Origin: Marinilabilia salmonicolor
GTDB taxonomy: Bacteria; Bacteroidota; Bacteroidia; Bacteroidales; Marinilabiliaceae
DNA: 64,000 nucleotides
NCBI RefSeq assembly: GCF_003003035.1
Contig: NZ_PVTS01000011.1
Coordinates: 1 to 64,000 of the forward strand
Reading direction: 5' to 3'
Below the pieces are notes generated by a model. That model worked only from the letters and a program-made list of their open reading frames with translations. It was not told the DNA's origin and made no database searches. The position numbers and the translations under genes were made by a program. Positions 7,543 to 15,516 of the stretch are shown one piece after another; position 1 is the first letter of the stretch; every line of letters begins with the position of its first letter.

Positions 7543-9591
7543 TCAGAATTCAAAAGTCATTTCCATCTCCAGTTCCAGAGCTCTGGCCATCGTCACCGGA
7601 GGATTTTGTTTTTTTGTTTCTTTATTTTTTTGTTGGGAAGTTTCTTTGTTTTTCTGTTCTGATGGTTTTTTATTTTTCTGTTTTTCAGTTTCCACAAAAA
7701 CAACCCCGCCTTCAGCATTGCCCTGTTTATCCAGTTCTATAAATTCATCCACCCGCTGATCGGTAAAGGGCACAAAATGACCCAGGCCAATCACTTCACG
7801 GGCCTCACTGATAATGCTCTCAAACAATCGGTTAAGAAAAGTTCTTTCTTCTCCCTGAGGATAAACGCCCACCCCGAAATGCGCTCCGCTAACCAGATAG
7901 TTGTTTTCCATGCCTTTGGCACTCAACCGGTCAAAGACAAAACATTCAAAAGCCCTGGCAAACATCTCCACCGGAGAAGCCCAGTATTTTGTGCCGTAGA
8001 ATTTCGATTCCGCATAGAATTCTGAGATGTTGTTAAGGGTAAGCGGGATATCCAGAAATTCAAGACCAAACTTTCGTGGAATACTGCTCAGCAGCGCTTT
8101 GGCATTGCTGTAAAAGGAAGGATATTTTAGATAGCCCGGGTATCTTCGTTTCAGAAAATCGAGAGATTCTTCAGGTGACTCTCCGTATTCAACGCGAAAG
8201 GCGTATTTGGCATCTTTGGTATAAAACCGTCGGCTAATGATTTTTCCGGCATTGTGCTCATTATTGCCTCGGTAGATAAAGCGGGCCAGATTAGTGACTT
8301 TGTTGTATAACTCAACTGCCTTCGGATTTTGAATATAGCTGTCACTATCAATTTCTATATGCTTCTCACGAAATGCATAACATCCTGTGGCCATTTTACC
8401 TTTTCGAAGACCATAGCTCATCCCCAACAGATGGTCAAAGAAATGTCCCCACTCGTGTGCCACGGTTCCGTCCCCGCGCTTTCGCGTGAGATTGATAATT
8501 TGACGCATGGGCTCATAGTGCGCAAGGGCTTTCCCTTTTCCCCTGGCGGCAAATGCAATGGCCAGATTTCCGATTTCATGAATCCGGCAGATGTCAATAT
8601 CCAAAGCTTCACATAAATCTGTAATGGCACCAATGAAATAGCGGATATGCTCTTTCAGCTCCTTGTCGGTAATGGAATTGCCAATCTGCACGGCATTAAA
8701 ACCGTATCGCCTGGTCAGTACCTTTTCCGAGATGTCATTGTCAGAAATAAACAACCCACCTTTGCGCCTGATGTGCGAAAGCGGCAGGCCTGAGTTGATC
8801 TCAATTTTGTCGCTTTTACCGGTATTTTTTGTCGCCTTTTTGAAAGCCCAGTCCCAGGAAGGTTCCTTGTAGAGGACATTGGCGGTTTCATGAACTTTCC
8901 TGCTTTTCAATATCAGCATATTGGAAAAACGCGAAGAAAAGTTCTCACTTAAAAGACGCTGGAAGTAGTATCGCTTTTTCGTTTTAAAATAATGATCCAA
9001 TCGCTCGTAATGGTCTTTCAGAAAAAGATCAACTTCAGTATAATCCCGGCAATCTTTAAATTCCAGGGAGTGCCGTATCATTCCGGAAAGTTCTATCGTC
9101 ATTTGCGCGGAAGTGCTGTAGGCCATGGCTGCATCCAAAGACCACAAAACCTCAGGCAAATTATCCACTAAAGGCTTTACAGAATCATACTGACCAAGCT
9201 TCTGCTGGAGGTATTCGGCCGTCCTGACATAAACTTTCCGCATATCTGCCGTGTTTGAAGAAGGCTTTGGCGGAAAAGATTTTCGGAATTCATTCTTCAG
9301 ATAGCAAAGGGCCGGATCGGCATTGGATTCCTTCAGGATTTTAAAGTCATAAGCAGGCCAGACGTTGTCTTTTACCACCATTTCAATGGCTGAGACTTCA
9401 TCCTGTTCCAGTTTGTCCAGGTCTTTGGAGTTGACCAGAGATCGCATGGCAGCGCGCTCCTTGGCAGAACCCGGAACATACTCACCGGCATCCCTGAATT
9501 TGCGTTTTTTCTGCTTCTCCTTTAGGAATTCCACTAAATCAGGCGACTGGCCTAACATACTTCCAAGAAAAATGGTTCTTACCTTTCCCAT
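7543..9591 (-). CDS. LPD1-type large polyvalent protein with zincin motif
   Basis: This 682-residue protein contains VAHEWGHFFDHLLG (about 378-391), an HExxH zinc-protease signature typical of the LPD1 domain of phage and conjugative-element polyvalent proteins. A downstream EMFARAFECF may supply the third metal ligand. The N-terminal 300 residues are mostly helical and unassigned. The C-terminus is a Lys/Gln/Asn-rich linker with KNKET repeats, then ALELEMEMTFEF. The start ATG (9591) overlaps the end of the upstream small gene by 13 nt. Family knowledge suggests a protein delivered with the DNA or acting early against host defences. Peptidase activity is unproven. Confidence 0.7.
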   Translation of the reverse strand: MGKVRTIFLGSMLGQSPDLVEFLKEKQKKRKFRDAGEYVPGSAKERAAMRSLVNSKDLDKLEQDEVSAIEMVVKDNVWPAYDFKILKESNADPALCYLKNEFRKSFPPKPSSNTADMRKVYVRTAEYLQQKLGQYDSVKPLVDNLPEVLWSLDAAMAYSTSAQMTIELSGMIRHSLEFKDCRDYTEVDLFLKDHYERLDHYFKTKKRYYFQRLLSENFSSRFSNMLILKSRKVHETANVLYKEPSWDWAFKKATKNTGKSDKIEINSGLPLSHIRRKGGLFISDNDISEKVLTRRYGFNAVQIGNSITDKELKEHIRYFIGAITDLCEALDIDICRIHEIGNLAIAFAARGKGKALAHYEPMRQIINLTRKRGDGTVAHEWGHFFDHLLGMSYGLRKGKMATGCYAFREKHIEIDSDSYIQNPKAVELYNKVTNLARFIYRGNNEHNAGKIISRRFYTKDAKYAFRVEYGESPEESLDFLKRRYPGYLKYPSFYSNAKALLSSIPRKFGLEFLDIPLTLNNISEFYAESKFYGTKYWASPVEMFARAFECFVFDRLSAKGMENNYLVSGAHFGVGVYPQGEERTFLNRLFESIISEAREVIGLGHFVPFTDQRVDEFIELDKQGNAEGGVVFVETEKQKNKKPSEQKNKETSQQKNKETKKQNPPVTMARALELEMEMTFEF

Positions 9592-9803
9592 GGATCAAAA
9601 ACATCAATTATTTCGCTAATGCTGACATCTATCCAGTCGCCTTTCAATGCGGAGGCTTCGGGAGCCTGAACCACCTTCCCGTGAACCCATGATTTATTGA
9701 AGCAATAAACCTCTATGATTATCTCCGAATCCCCTCTGATCACTGAGATGTGACTGCGCTCAAAAAGCTGAGAGAATAGTTCTTCTGATTTTTTGGTTAC
9801 CAT
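9579..9803 (-). CDS. Small hypothetical protein (74 aa)
   Basis: I do not recognise this product. The ATG at 9803 is preferred over a TTG six bases upstream. It is soluble-looking and mixed alpha/beta, with a C-terminal acidic and aromatic stretch ending DVFDPWER. It overlaps the preceding 74-aa gene by 44 nt and the following LPD1 gene by 13 nt, so it belongs to a tightly coupled set between the lysis genes and the DNA-handling genes. Confidence 0.5.
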   Translation of the reverse strand: MVTKKSEELFSQLFERSHISVIRGDSEIIIEVYCFNKSWVHGKVVQAPEASALKGDWIDVSISEIIDVFDPWER

Positions 9804-9984
9804 ACTCAAGTACCGCTATGGATTTGACCTCTTTTTTATTGATGATGAGCTCGGCTACAGGAAGTCCCCGCTGGTTGTAACTCTTTATCAGCAGGTAGTA
9901 GCCGCTCTTTTCCGACACACCACTCAGTTCTCCACTGGTGTAGGAGTTACCGTTTAGGAAACTGACTTTGGCCCGGATCTTCAT
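9760..9984 (-). CDS. Small hypothetical beta-rich protein (74 aa)
   Basis: This is a short basic protein predicted to be mostly beta-strand (KIRAKVSFLNGNSYTSGEL and similar). I do not recognise the family. The start overlaps the stop of the holin-like gene as ATGA, a classic translational coupling. It ends in the frame-overlap zone with the next 74-aa gene. Confidence 0.5.
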   Translation of the reverse strand: MKIRAKVSFLNGNSYTSGELSGVSEKSGYYLLIKSYNQRGLPVAELIINKKEVKSIAVLEYGNQKIRRTILSAF

Positions 9985-10559
9985 TTGTAGTCTTTTTGCC
10001 GGCTGCCCATGGAGCTGCCAAAGTGAAAGCCCACCACCTGATTGCGCTCCTGGAGAAGCGAACCAATCACCGTTCCGATGGCTGCACCAACAACCGATCC
10101 CAGAGAACTGCCAATGGTTACTGCAGTCTGTTTGTCTTCAATGAAACCTGAAGCCAGGAATACAGAACTGATGGTCACTACCACCTGCACCAAAAGCAAA
10201 ATGAAGATATAGGTCAGATTCCGCCCGATGATCTGATGTCCGATGGCATCAGCTGAAGCCTTGTCGGCATCAATGTACTTCTGACGGGCACCGGCCCGGT
10301 CGGACACCTCTGTTTTATAGGCATCAATATCCAGGACATACATTTCTTTTTCCCACTGCATCCGGTATTGCTGCAATTCATCCAGTGCCAGCCTGGCTTT
10401 TTCATCCTTTTCGGCTTTGGTTTTAAGCAAATCACTCACTTTACCAATGGCAACCCCTGCGGGATTGGGAGATGTGGCAATCTCAAAAATATCAGTAGCA
10501 ATGGAGGGCACTTTCTGCACCACTTCGGCGCAGAACTGCTTAAATGATTTCTTTGCCAT
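9981..10559 (-). CDS. Holin-like membrane protein
   Basis: This 192-residue protein has an amphipathic N-terminal half rich in Lys and Glu and then two clear hydrophobic segments. These are YIFILLLVQVVVTISSVFLA (about 130-150) and a Gly-rich small-residue helix (SSLGSVVGAAIGTVIGSLL, about 158-178). The topology resembles phage and GTA holins that permeabilise the inner membrane. The gene follows the GH108 muramidase directly, separated by a few bases with a G-rich complementary strand, and that neighbour is the main support for the lysis assignment. The start ATG at 10559 lacks the element's usual start box. Confidence 0.6.
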   Translation of the reverse strand: MAKKSFKQFCAEVVQKVPSIATDIFEIATSPNPAGVAIGKVSDLLKTKAEKDEKARLALDELQQYRMQWEKEMYVLDIDAYKTEVSDRAGARQKYIDADKASADAIGHQIIGRNLTYIFILLLVQVVVTISSVFLASGFIEDKQTAVTIGSSLGSVVGAAIGTVIGSLLQERNQVVGFHFGSSMGSRQKDYK

Positions 10560-10560
10560 C

Positions 10561-10594
10561 GGGGTTAGGGATTAAGGGGGTTAGGGGGTAAGGG
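10561..10594 (+). repeat. Telomere-like G-rich run (predicted G-quadruplex)
   Basis: The plus strand has five G-runs of 3-5 bases separated by TTA, ATTAA, TTA and TAA, with the unit GGGGTTAGGG. It covers the last codons of the muramidase (residues PLPPNPLNP) and the gap before the holin-like start. The mRNA carries the C-rich complement, and the G-rich strand is the transcription template. It could stall polymerase or be a slippage-generated repeat. Confidence 0.6.
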
Positions 10595-11134
10595 TTTGTC
10601 ATCCATTGAAACTTGATTGAATACCCGTTCTTTGAGCCATCCGTAGATAAATTTGCGTTGTTCCGGTCGCGCCTGGGCAATCCTCACATAACGCGAACAC
10701 TGCACCGCATTCATCAGCATACAAAGTCTTTCGGGCATGGGGTAACGGTTGACAAAGGCCAGGGTTTTTATCCCCAGGCGACCATCCAAGTCCAGGTCGC
10801 TGCCATACCGGTTCCGGTAATTAAGCAGATTGCAGCTGTTCTGCAGAATTTCCACCGCTGTCTCCGGGCCCATATTTACGGCAGTGTCCAGCAACTCAAA
10901 AGCCAGCTGGTCATTGCTTATTTTATCAAAGCCGGGTTTGTACCAGTACTGCCGGAGATAAATCTCCCTGGCCGTTTTTACATTCAAATCTGCCATTGGC
11001 CCGTCATACCCGTTATCTCTGGCCGTTTTCAGGGTAATCCCGAATTTTGTTTCACCTCCCAAATCTGACGGATCATTCACGTACCCGCCTTCGATTTCAA
11101 TGATTTTGGAAATGAATTGATGTTCTCTTGCCAT
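10565..11134 (-). CDS. GH108-type N-acetylmuramidase (endolysin)
   Basis: This 189-residue protein opens with IIEIEGGYVNDPSDLGGETK, the GH108 signature in which the Glu of EGGY is catalytic. A C-terminal peptidoglycan-binding region (LNYRNRYGSDLDLDGRLG onward) completes the usual GH108 architecture and length. It would cleave peptidoglycan to release particles. The ATG at 11134 carries the ATTTCACAAA start box. A spanin-like gene lies upstream and a holin-like gene downstream, which forms a compact lysis cassette. There is no signal peptide, so export would depend on the holin. Confidence 0.85.
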   Translation of the reverse strand: MAREHQFISKIIEIEGGYVNDPSDLGGETKFGITLKTARDNGYDGPMADLNVKTAREIYLRQYWYKPGFDKISNDQLAFELLDTAVNMGPETAVEILQNSCNLLNYRNRYGSDLDLDGRLGIKTLAFVNRYPMPERLCMLMNAVQCSRYVRIAQARPEQRKFIYGWLKERVFNQVSMDDKPLPPNPLNP

Positions 11135-11153
11135 TTTGTGAAATTTTTATTGT

Positions 11154-11621
11154 CTATTTAATCGCATAGCCGGTGGGGAATATCTGCTCAAAAAGTAGCT
11201 TGTCATTTTCCTTTTTGATCAGCAGCATCTTTTTTATCTCTTCATTGCTGGAGCTAAGCAAAAGAAAATATTCATTAATCTTTTTCAGCTCCATCTTAAC
11301 GCTTGCATTGGTTTGACCGATACGACCATCCATTTCATCAAGATTGGTTGCTACCTGGCGAAAACTCCCTGCCACCTCCAGTCGGAAATGACGAAGACTA
11401 TCAGACGCTGCGTTTTTTTCATGCTTCAGCTCCACAAGCTCCTTTTGGAGAGTGGGAATATCCTGTAAATAAGCCAGCGTTTCATCGACCTTGCGCCCAA
11501 TTGTCCATATTTTTGTGATGACCGAAAAAGAAAGAATCCCGGCAACCAGCAGATTCATCATCCTGGCAGAAAACAAGCTGCTTCCGGTAATTATCCGTAT
11601 TTGTTGAATTAGTTCTCTCAT
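11154..11621 (-). CDS. Single-TM coiled-coil protein, possible inner-membrane spanin
   Basis: This 155-residue protein has one N-terminal transmembrane helix (about 20-40, MMNLLVAGILSFSVITKIW) and then a long heptad-rich segment to about residue 145. That is the topology of i-spanins and of some phage tail or holin accessory proteins. It immediately precedes the muramidase. No embedded lipoprotein o-spanin frame was found, so the assignment rests on topology and position. Confidence 0.45.
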   Translation of the reverse strand: MRELIQQIRIITGSSLFSARMMNLLVAGILSFSVITKIWTIGRKVDETLAYLQDIPTLQKELVELKHEKNAASDSLRHFRLEVAGSFRQVATNLDEMDGRIGQTNASVKMELKKINEYFLLLSSSNEEIKKMLLIKKENDKLLFEQIFPTGYAIK

Positions 11622-11625
11622 GGCT

Positions 11626-13293
11626 TTATCTGTTAAATCCGTTGTAGTTGAGCTTTATCAAACCGCCTTTGGGCATTTCGTTGCATTTCACGAAAGTGCC
11701 TCCCAGAAGAAAAGTCCCATCACGCATAGGCTTCATGAAATAGGCGGTTCCTTTGGTATTGGAAGAAGTTATGATTTCAGCTGTCCGGAAGCTTCGGTCG
11801 AAGGAACCATCACTGTTGATCCGGAAAAGACTGTTGGAAAAGACATCTTCCTGGTGAACCAAAGGATCAGCGCCATTGGTGCTCAGAAGAATCTTCCCGT
11901 CAGGTGTGGGATACAGTCTTCCCCCATTGCTGTTATGAGGATATGGCCCCAGGGAGAAATCAGTAACAAAAGTTTCATCCACAGTCCCGTCTGAATGTAA
12001 ACGCCAAATCTGGCTTGCTCCGTTAATACCTGTGCTTTGCCCTCCGGCCACCAGGATTTTCCCGTCAGGTAATACCACGATTCCGTTGAACCGCAATTCG
12101 GTAAGCCCTGATTTAAAGGTGGGGTCGGTTGTTCCGTCAGGATTCAGACGAACGCAAAAGAGGCTCTCCGAACTTCCGTTAATCCGGTTTTTACTACTGT
12201 AGCAAACCAGAATTTTCAGATCTTCCTGGATTGCAATAACGGACGGGGCATTCGTAGCAGAACTTCCCAAGAAAGAGAAAGTATTGTCAAAGGTTCCATC
12301 CGCATTCAACCGAACCAACTTGCCTGTAAAGGGTGTGCCTTCATAGCTTGCTATGGATGTGCCCCACACATAAACTTTCCCGTCCGGTGCTACATCAAAT
12401 CCATTGGGAGCTGCGGGACTACCGGAAGAGCTATAAAATCCCGTTACGGTATTTAAAAACAACGGATCCTGATTCCCTTCTTTGTCCAGCTTGCAAATAT
12501 GCTTGAAACGGTCATTGTAAAACTGTCCCAACACAATGGCACCGCTTCCATCGGGAGTCAGCTTCACCTTTGAGATGTAGGAATTCAAAAAACCGCCAAA
12601 ATCCGTGCGAAAGGGAGTTCCGTCCGCATTCAGCATAAAAAGGCGGTCAGTAGTTCTTGTTCCAAGGTAATCATAAGCCGAGGCAACCGCCCAGATTACA
12701 GGGTGCTCCGGATCCCCGCTGTAATCCACATCGATGGAAGAAACAGAGGGCGTCGAGGAAGAAGTTACATTGAAACCCCGCGAATTCTGATTAAAGATTC
12801 GTCTCCCCATTTTTTTGCGTGGTAAAAGCACCGAAGCAAATTCAGCGGTTGAATTGATTTCCATCTTGTATATTCCTTCTTTTACGGTGACAGTTGCCTC
12901 AGAGGCAAGGGAGAAATTATCAATTACCCTTTTCTGCTTACCGAAAACCCCGGTAAGCGACAAGTGTGAAATACCGGAGTTATACTCAGGCTGTGACAGC
13001 TCCACATCCTGATCAAAGACTACACATTGCCTGTCATCTGTTGGAGAATTAACCAACAAAGGTGAAACCAGAGCGTTCATCTCTTCTTCCAGCAGTGGCT
13101 TCCAGTGATCATTGGTGATACCTCCTGTCAGCACATATTTGGTTTTGGTACTGAGCACGCGGGTTTCCATGCCATCATAGCGAATTGCCGGGTTTATGGC
13201 GTTCCGCTCTTCCAGGGTAGCAACCACTGTTCTCTGAGTATCTACAGGCACATTCCTGTTAACTTTAAATCCGTCAATGACTTCAATAGGCAT
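11626..13293 (-). CDS. Delta-60 repeat propeller protein, probable receptor-binding or spike protein
   Basis: This 555-residue protein has a unique N-terminal 180 residues followed by repeated units of the form RLNPDGTTDPTF with PDGKILVAGG strands. This is the delta-60 (DUF5122) repeat that builds beta-propellers. I count about seven such DG-x-x-D-x-x-F units between residues 200 and 545. The ATG at 13293 lies 10 bp after the previous stop and gives a sensible N-terminus (MPIEVIDGFK). A longer frame from 13368 would overlap the upstream gene. Placed between candidate spike and lysis genes, it is best read as a host-recognition protein. No chaperone or tail-fibre triple-helix motif is seen. 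Confidence 0.6.
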   Translation of the reverse strand: MPIEVIDGFKVNRNVPVDTQRTVVATLEERNAINPAIRYDGMETRVLSTKTKYVLTGGITNDHWKPLLEEEMNALVSPLLVNSPTDDRQCVVFDQDVELSQPEYNSGISHLSLTGVFGKQKRVIDNFSLASEATVTVKEGIYKMEINSTAEFASVLLPRKKMGRRIFNQNSRGFNVTSSSTPSVSSIDVDYSGDPEHPVIWAVASAYDYLGTRTTDRLFMLNADGTPFRTDFGGFLNSYISKVKLTPDGSGAIVLGQFYNDRFKHICKLDKEGNQDPLFLNTVTGFYSSSGSPAAPNGFDVAPDGKVYVWGTSIASYEGTPFTGKLVRLNADGTFDNTFSFLGSSATNAPSVIAIQEDLKILVCYSSKNRINGSSESLFCVRLNPDGTTDPTFKSGLTELRFNGIVVLPDGKILVAGGQSTGINGASQIWRLHSDGTVDETFVTDFSLGPYPHNSNGGRLYPTPDGKILLSTNGADPLVHQEDVFSNSLFRINSDGSFDRSFRTAEIITSSNTKGTAYFMKPMRDGTFLLGGTFVKCNEMPKGGLIKLNYNGFNR

Positions 13294-13303
13294 AGCGCAG
13301 GGT

Positions 13304-14245
13304 TTATGGATAAATAACTGAAAAAACTTTGTTGACAACCGAAGTGGGCATGATGCTTCTCCAGACAAAATAGCTGTATGACCATTTTGGGAACGCCTGT
13401 GTGGTGGTAACCATCACATTTTGCATGGAAAAGGAATCTGAAACATCGAAGCCGTTGTTGTCACGAAAAACCGGTTTGATATTTCTGAAAGGGGTGGCAA
13501 ACCAGATGTATTGGTTTTCTCCGTTTAAAGGAATGGCAAACTCTCTGGTGGATTCGGGGACTACCAGTCTGGCCAGACCTGAATACAGATTAGAGCCACT
13601 CATAATCGGGCCCATGCCATAAAGAACCGGATAATAAAAGTGAAAGGTTCGCAAGCCCGATGCTATGCTTCCCGGCGATCCGTTTCCTCCCACATCAGCC
13701 AGAGCTTTAAAAACCTGCTTTTTATCGTGTAAAGGGGCAGTTCCATCGCCCTGAATGGTTATTGGTGTGGAAAAATCGTTGGTCGTGCCCACATGTACCA
13801 ACGCATCGTTGTTGGTCACATGAATAATCCGCCGATTGGCAACCTCTGTCTCATCGTTTGCGGTAATGATTGCCCTGAGCGTAACGGTCTGACTGGTGCC
13901 ATATTCATAGGTGGCATCACCGCCTGCAAAACCAATTTCGGCCGGAACAAATGGATAAAAGTATTTCTCCAGAAAACCTTTTACAGAGATGGCTGCAGGA
14001 TTAATTTGAGGGATGCCGGCCCGCTTTACCATTCGGTTGCCATCAAAGGGTAAATCAGTAATTACAGGCAGCTCATCTGTATTTACGGGATTATCGGAGT
14101 CACTCACGCTTCGGATGGAGGAAACAAGGTAAGGCTCATTGTCAATGATGACGTAATCTCCTTCCACAAAACGAACCCTTTGAGAAGAAAAGACATAATC
14201 GGGAAACAAAGTCTCTTTGCCGCTGGCAGAAGTAATGTATATCAT
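13304..14245 (-). CDS. Beta-rich structural protein, candidate vertex or spike base
   Basis: This 313-residue protein has no signal peptide or TM segment. It is rich in beta-strand sequence, with an Ig-like middle (EYGTSQTVTLRAIITANDET, about 110-130) and a C-terminal domain rich in Tyr, Trp and Phe. I do not recognise the family. The gene lies directly upstream of the propeller protein with a 10-bp gap, and the two probably form one surface appendage. The function is inferred from position only. Confidence 0.45.
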   Translation of the reverse strand: MIYITSASGKETLFPDYVFSSQRVRFVEGDYVIIDNEPYLVSSIRSVSDSDNPVNTDELPVITDLPFDGNRMVKRAGIPQINPAAISVKGFLEKYFYPFVPAEIGFAGGDATYEYGTSQTVTLRAIITANDETEVANRRIIHVTNNDALVHVGTTNDFSTPITIQGDGTAPLHDKKQVFKALADVGGNGSPGSIASGLRTFHFYYPVLYGMGPIMSGSNLYSGLARLVVPESTREFAIPLNGENQYIWFATPFRNIKPVFRDNNGFDVSDSFSMQNVMVTTTQAFPKWSYSYFVWRSIMPTSVVNKVFSVIYP

Positions 14246-14257
14246 AGCCGGATAGAT

Positions 14258-14833
14258 TTAAAGCATTTGGTAAGCCTCTTCGAATTGACGATCGGTTACG
14301 GGAAAAGCAGGGCCGTTTTCCATCACAGACATGGCCCGAACCAGTTTTCTCAATAGTGCTTTGGTGCTGACTAGTCCGGCATTTTTATCCAAACCTGTCT
14401 GAGAGGCAACAAAAGTGATGTAGCCGGAAGTATTGTTTTCCGAGATTGGTGCATACTTGCCGATAAGTTTGACCAAGGTGTTGTACCCGCGGTCAATATC
14501 GTTTTTCAGCTGTTTTATCATGGCTCTGACCCCGTACTCAAAAGAGATAAACTGCTCAAATGTCCCGTCAGAATTCTTATCTGCCGGAAGCTTTCCGTTC
14601 CAGGCAGAGGATGTAATCTTCAGGTTTCCCGGATTGTTATTGCGGATTCCCCGGGGATAAGTAGCGCTGAGAAATCCCGGCAGTCCGAAATAATTTCTGA
14701 CCACCGGGTCACTCTCACGACTGACATGGGGAAGAGATTTTCTTTTTTTGGCCTGTCTCACTGCTATGATGGCCAGTATCATGCTCCCTGCAATTAATGA
14801 GGCAGCTACAATGTGTCTGGTTCTGCTTTTCAT
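14258..14833 (-). CDS. TM-anchored lytic transglycosylase (phage P5-like muralytic virion protein)
   Basis: This 191-residue protein has an N-terminal TM helix (about 8-25) and then RGIRNNNPGNLKI, W-x-G, FEQFISFEYGVRAM and YAPISENNTSGY. These motifs belong to the small muralytic proteins usually annotated as structural protein P5. Such proteins are virion components that open peptidoglycan during entry. The ATG at 14833 is chosen over an upstream TTG and nearly abuts the previous stop at 14836. The membrane anchor fits a virus with an internal membrane, or a protein that acts from the host inner membrane. Confidence 0.7.
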   Translation of the reverse strand: MKSRTRHIVAASLIAGSMILAIIAVRQAKKRKSLPHVSRESDPVVRNYFGLPGFLSATYPRGIRNNNPGNLKITSSAWNGKLPADKNSDGTFEQFISFEYGVRAMIKQLKNDIDRGYNTLVKLIGKYAPISENNTSGYITFVASQTGLDKNAGLVSTKALLRKLVRAMSVMENGPAFPVTDRQFEEAYQML

Positions 14834-14835
14834 TT

Positions 14836-15318
14836 TCAAAAGGGAACATTAAGTGCATTAAAAATTTCGCGAACCCGAATTTTGTCTTTACTGCCCAGCT
14901 CTTCATTGAACCAGCCTACCAGGTTCAGGTCACTACCAAACCAGAGACTGGTCACGACCCCATACCGGCGAATGCCAAAAGCTTTGATGAGCATCAGCAG
15001 ATCATCGCGGTTGCGCATACTCTGAATGATGGCAAAAATGGTCTCCTCGTCCGTTCCCGGGCCGTCCATGGCCAGGTAAAGACTCTGTGCCATGATGCCG
15101 TATTCACTGTCGCTGAAGGAAAGGCCCGTTTTGCTTATCTGCAGTTTGCTCAGATTGTTCCCGGGAGTTTCTTTGGTATTTCCCTTGATCTTTTTGTAAA
15201 TAAAATAGCCTCCACCAACAGTCACAGCCGTTAGGAATACCAGTTTCATTATTGAAAAGGATTTCTCCATTATTCCGGGGGCGGCCTGTACGGCAGCGGC
15301 AGCAATCAAAGGATTCAT
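14836..15318 (-). CDS. Single-TM protein with an annexin-like repeat
   Basis: This 160-residue protein has an N-terminal Ala-rich segment and a TM helix (about 24-42, IMKLVFLTAVTVGGGYFIY). A C-terminal domain follows in which LYLAMDGPGTDEETIFAII and the later FGSDLNLVGWFNEEL match the annexin repeat layout (A-x-x-G-x-GTDE ... GSDL ... EL). Annexin-type repeats bind membranes, usually with calcium, and are rare in bacterial viruses. The gene is next to the TM-anchored transglycosylase and is probably a virion membrane protein. The similarity is recognised by eye and should be treated as a fold hypothesis. Confidence 0.55.
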   Translation of the reverse strand: MNPLIAAAAVQAAPGIMEKSFSIMKLVFLTAVTVGGGYFIYKKIKGNTKETPGNNLSKLQISKTGLSFSDSEYGIMAQSLYLAMDGPGTDEETIFAIIQSMRNRDDLLMLIKAFGIRRYGVVTSLWFGSDLNLVGWFNEELGSKDKIRVREIFNALNVPF

Positions 15319-15330
15319 TGACAAAAGAGT

Positions 15331-15513
15331 TTAAACCAGGTGGATGAACTTCAGTGCCATTTTGGCCACTGAAGGATTGTCGTTGACTTTCTGTAAAAGC
15401 AGTAAAAAATCATCGTGATTGACCTTCTTTACCACGTTTTGCAAAAGGTTCTCCATGCGCTTGACCTTCAAAAGGCTTTCGCTCTGAATCTGAATAGTGA
15501 TGTGATTCTTCAT
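15331..15513 (-). CDS. Small hypothetical helical protein (60 aa)
   Basis: This is a short, basic, mainly helical protein with no TM segment and no family I recognise. It starts 3 bp after the stop of the coiled-coil protein and ends 12 bp before the annexin-like gene. It is kept as a gene because of this tight operon packing and its neighbours' codon use. Confidence 0.45.
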   Translation of the reverse strand: MKNHITIQIQSESLLKVKRMENLLQNVVKKVNHDDFLLLLQKVNDNPSVAKMALKFIHLV

Positions 15514-15516
15514 GTG

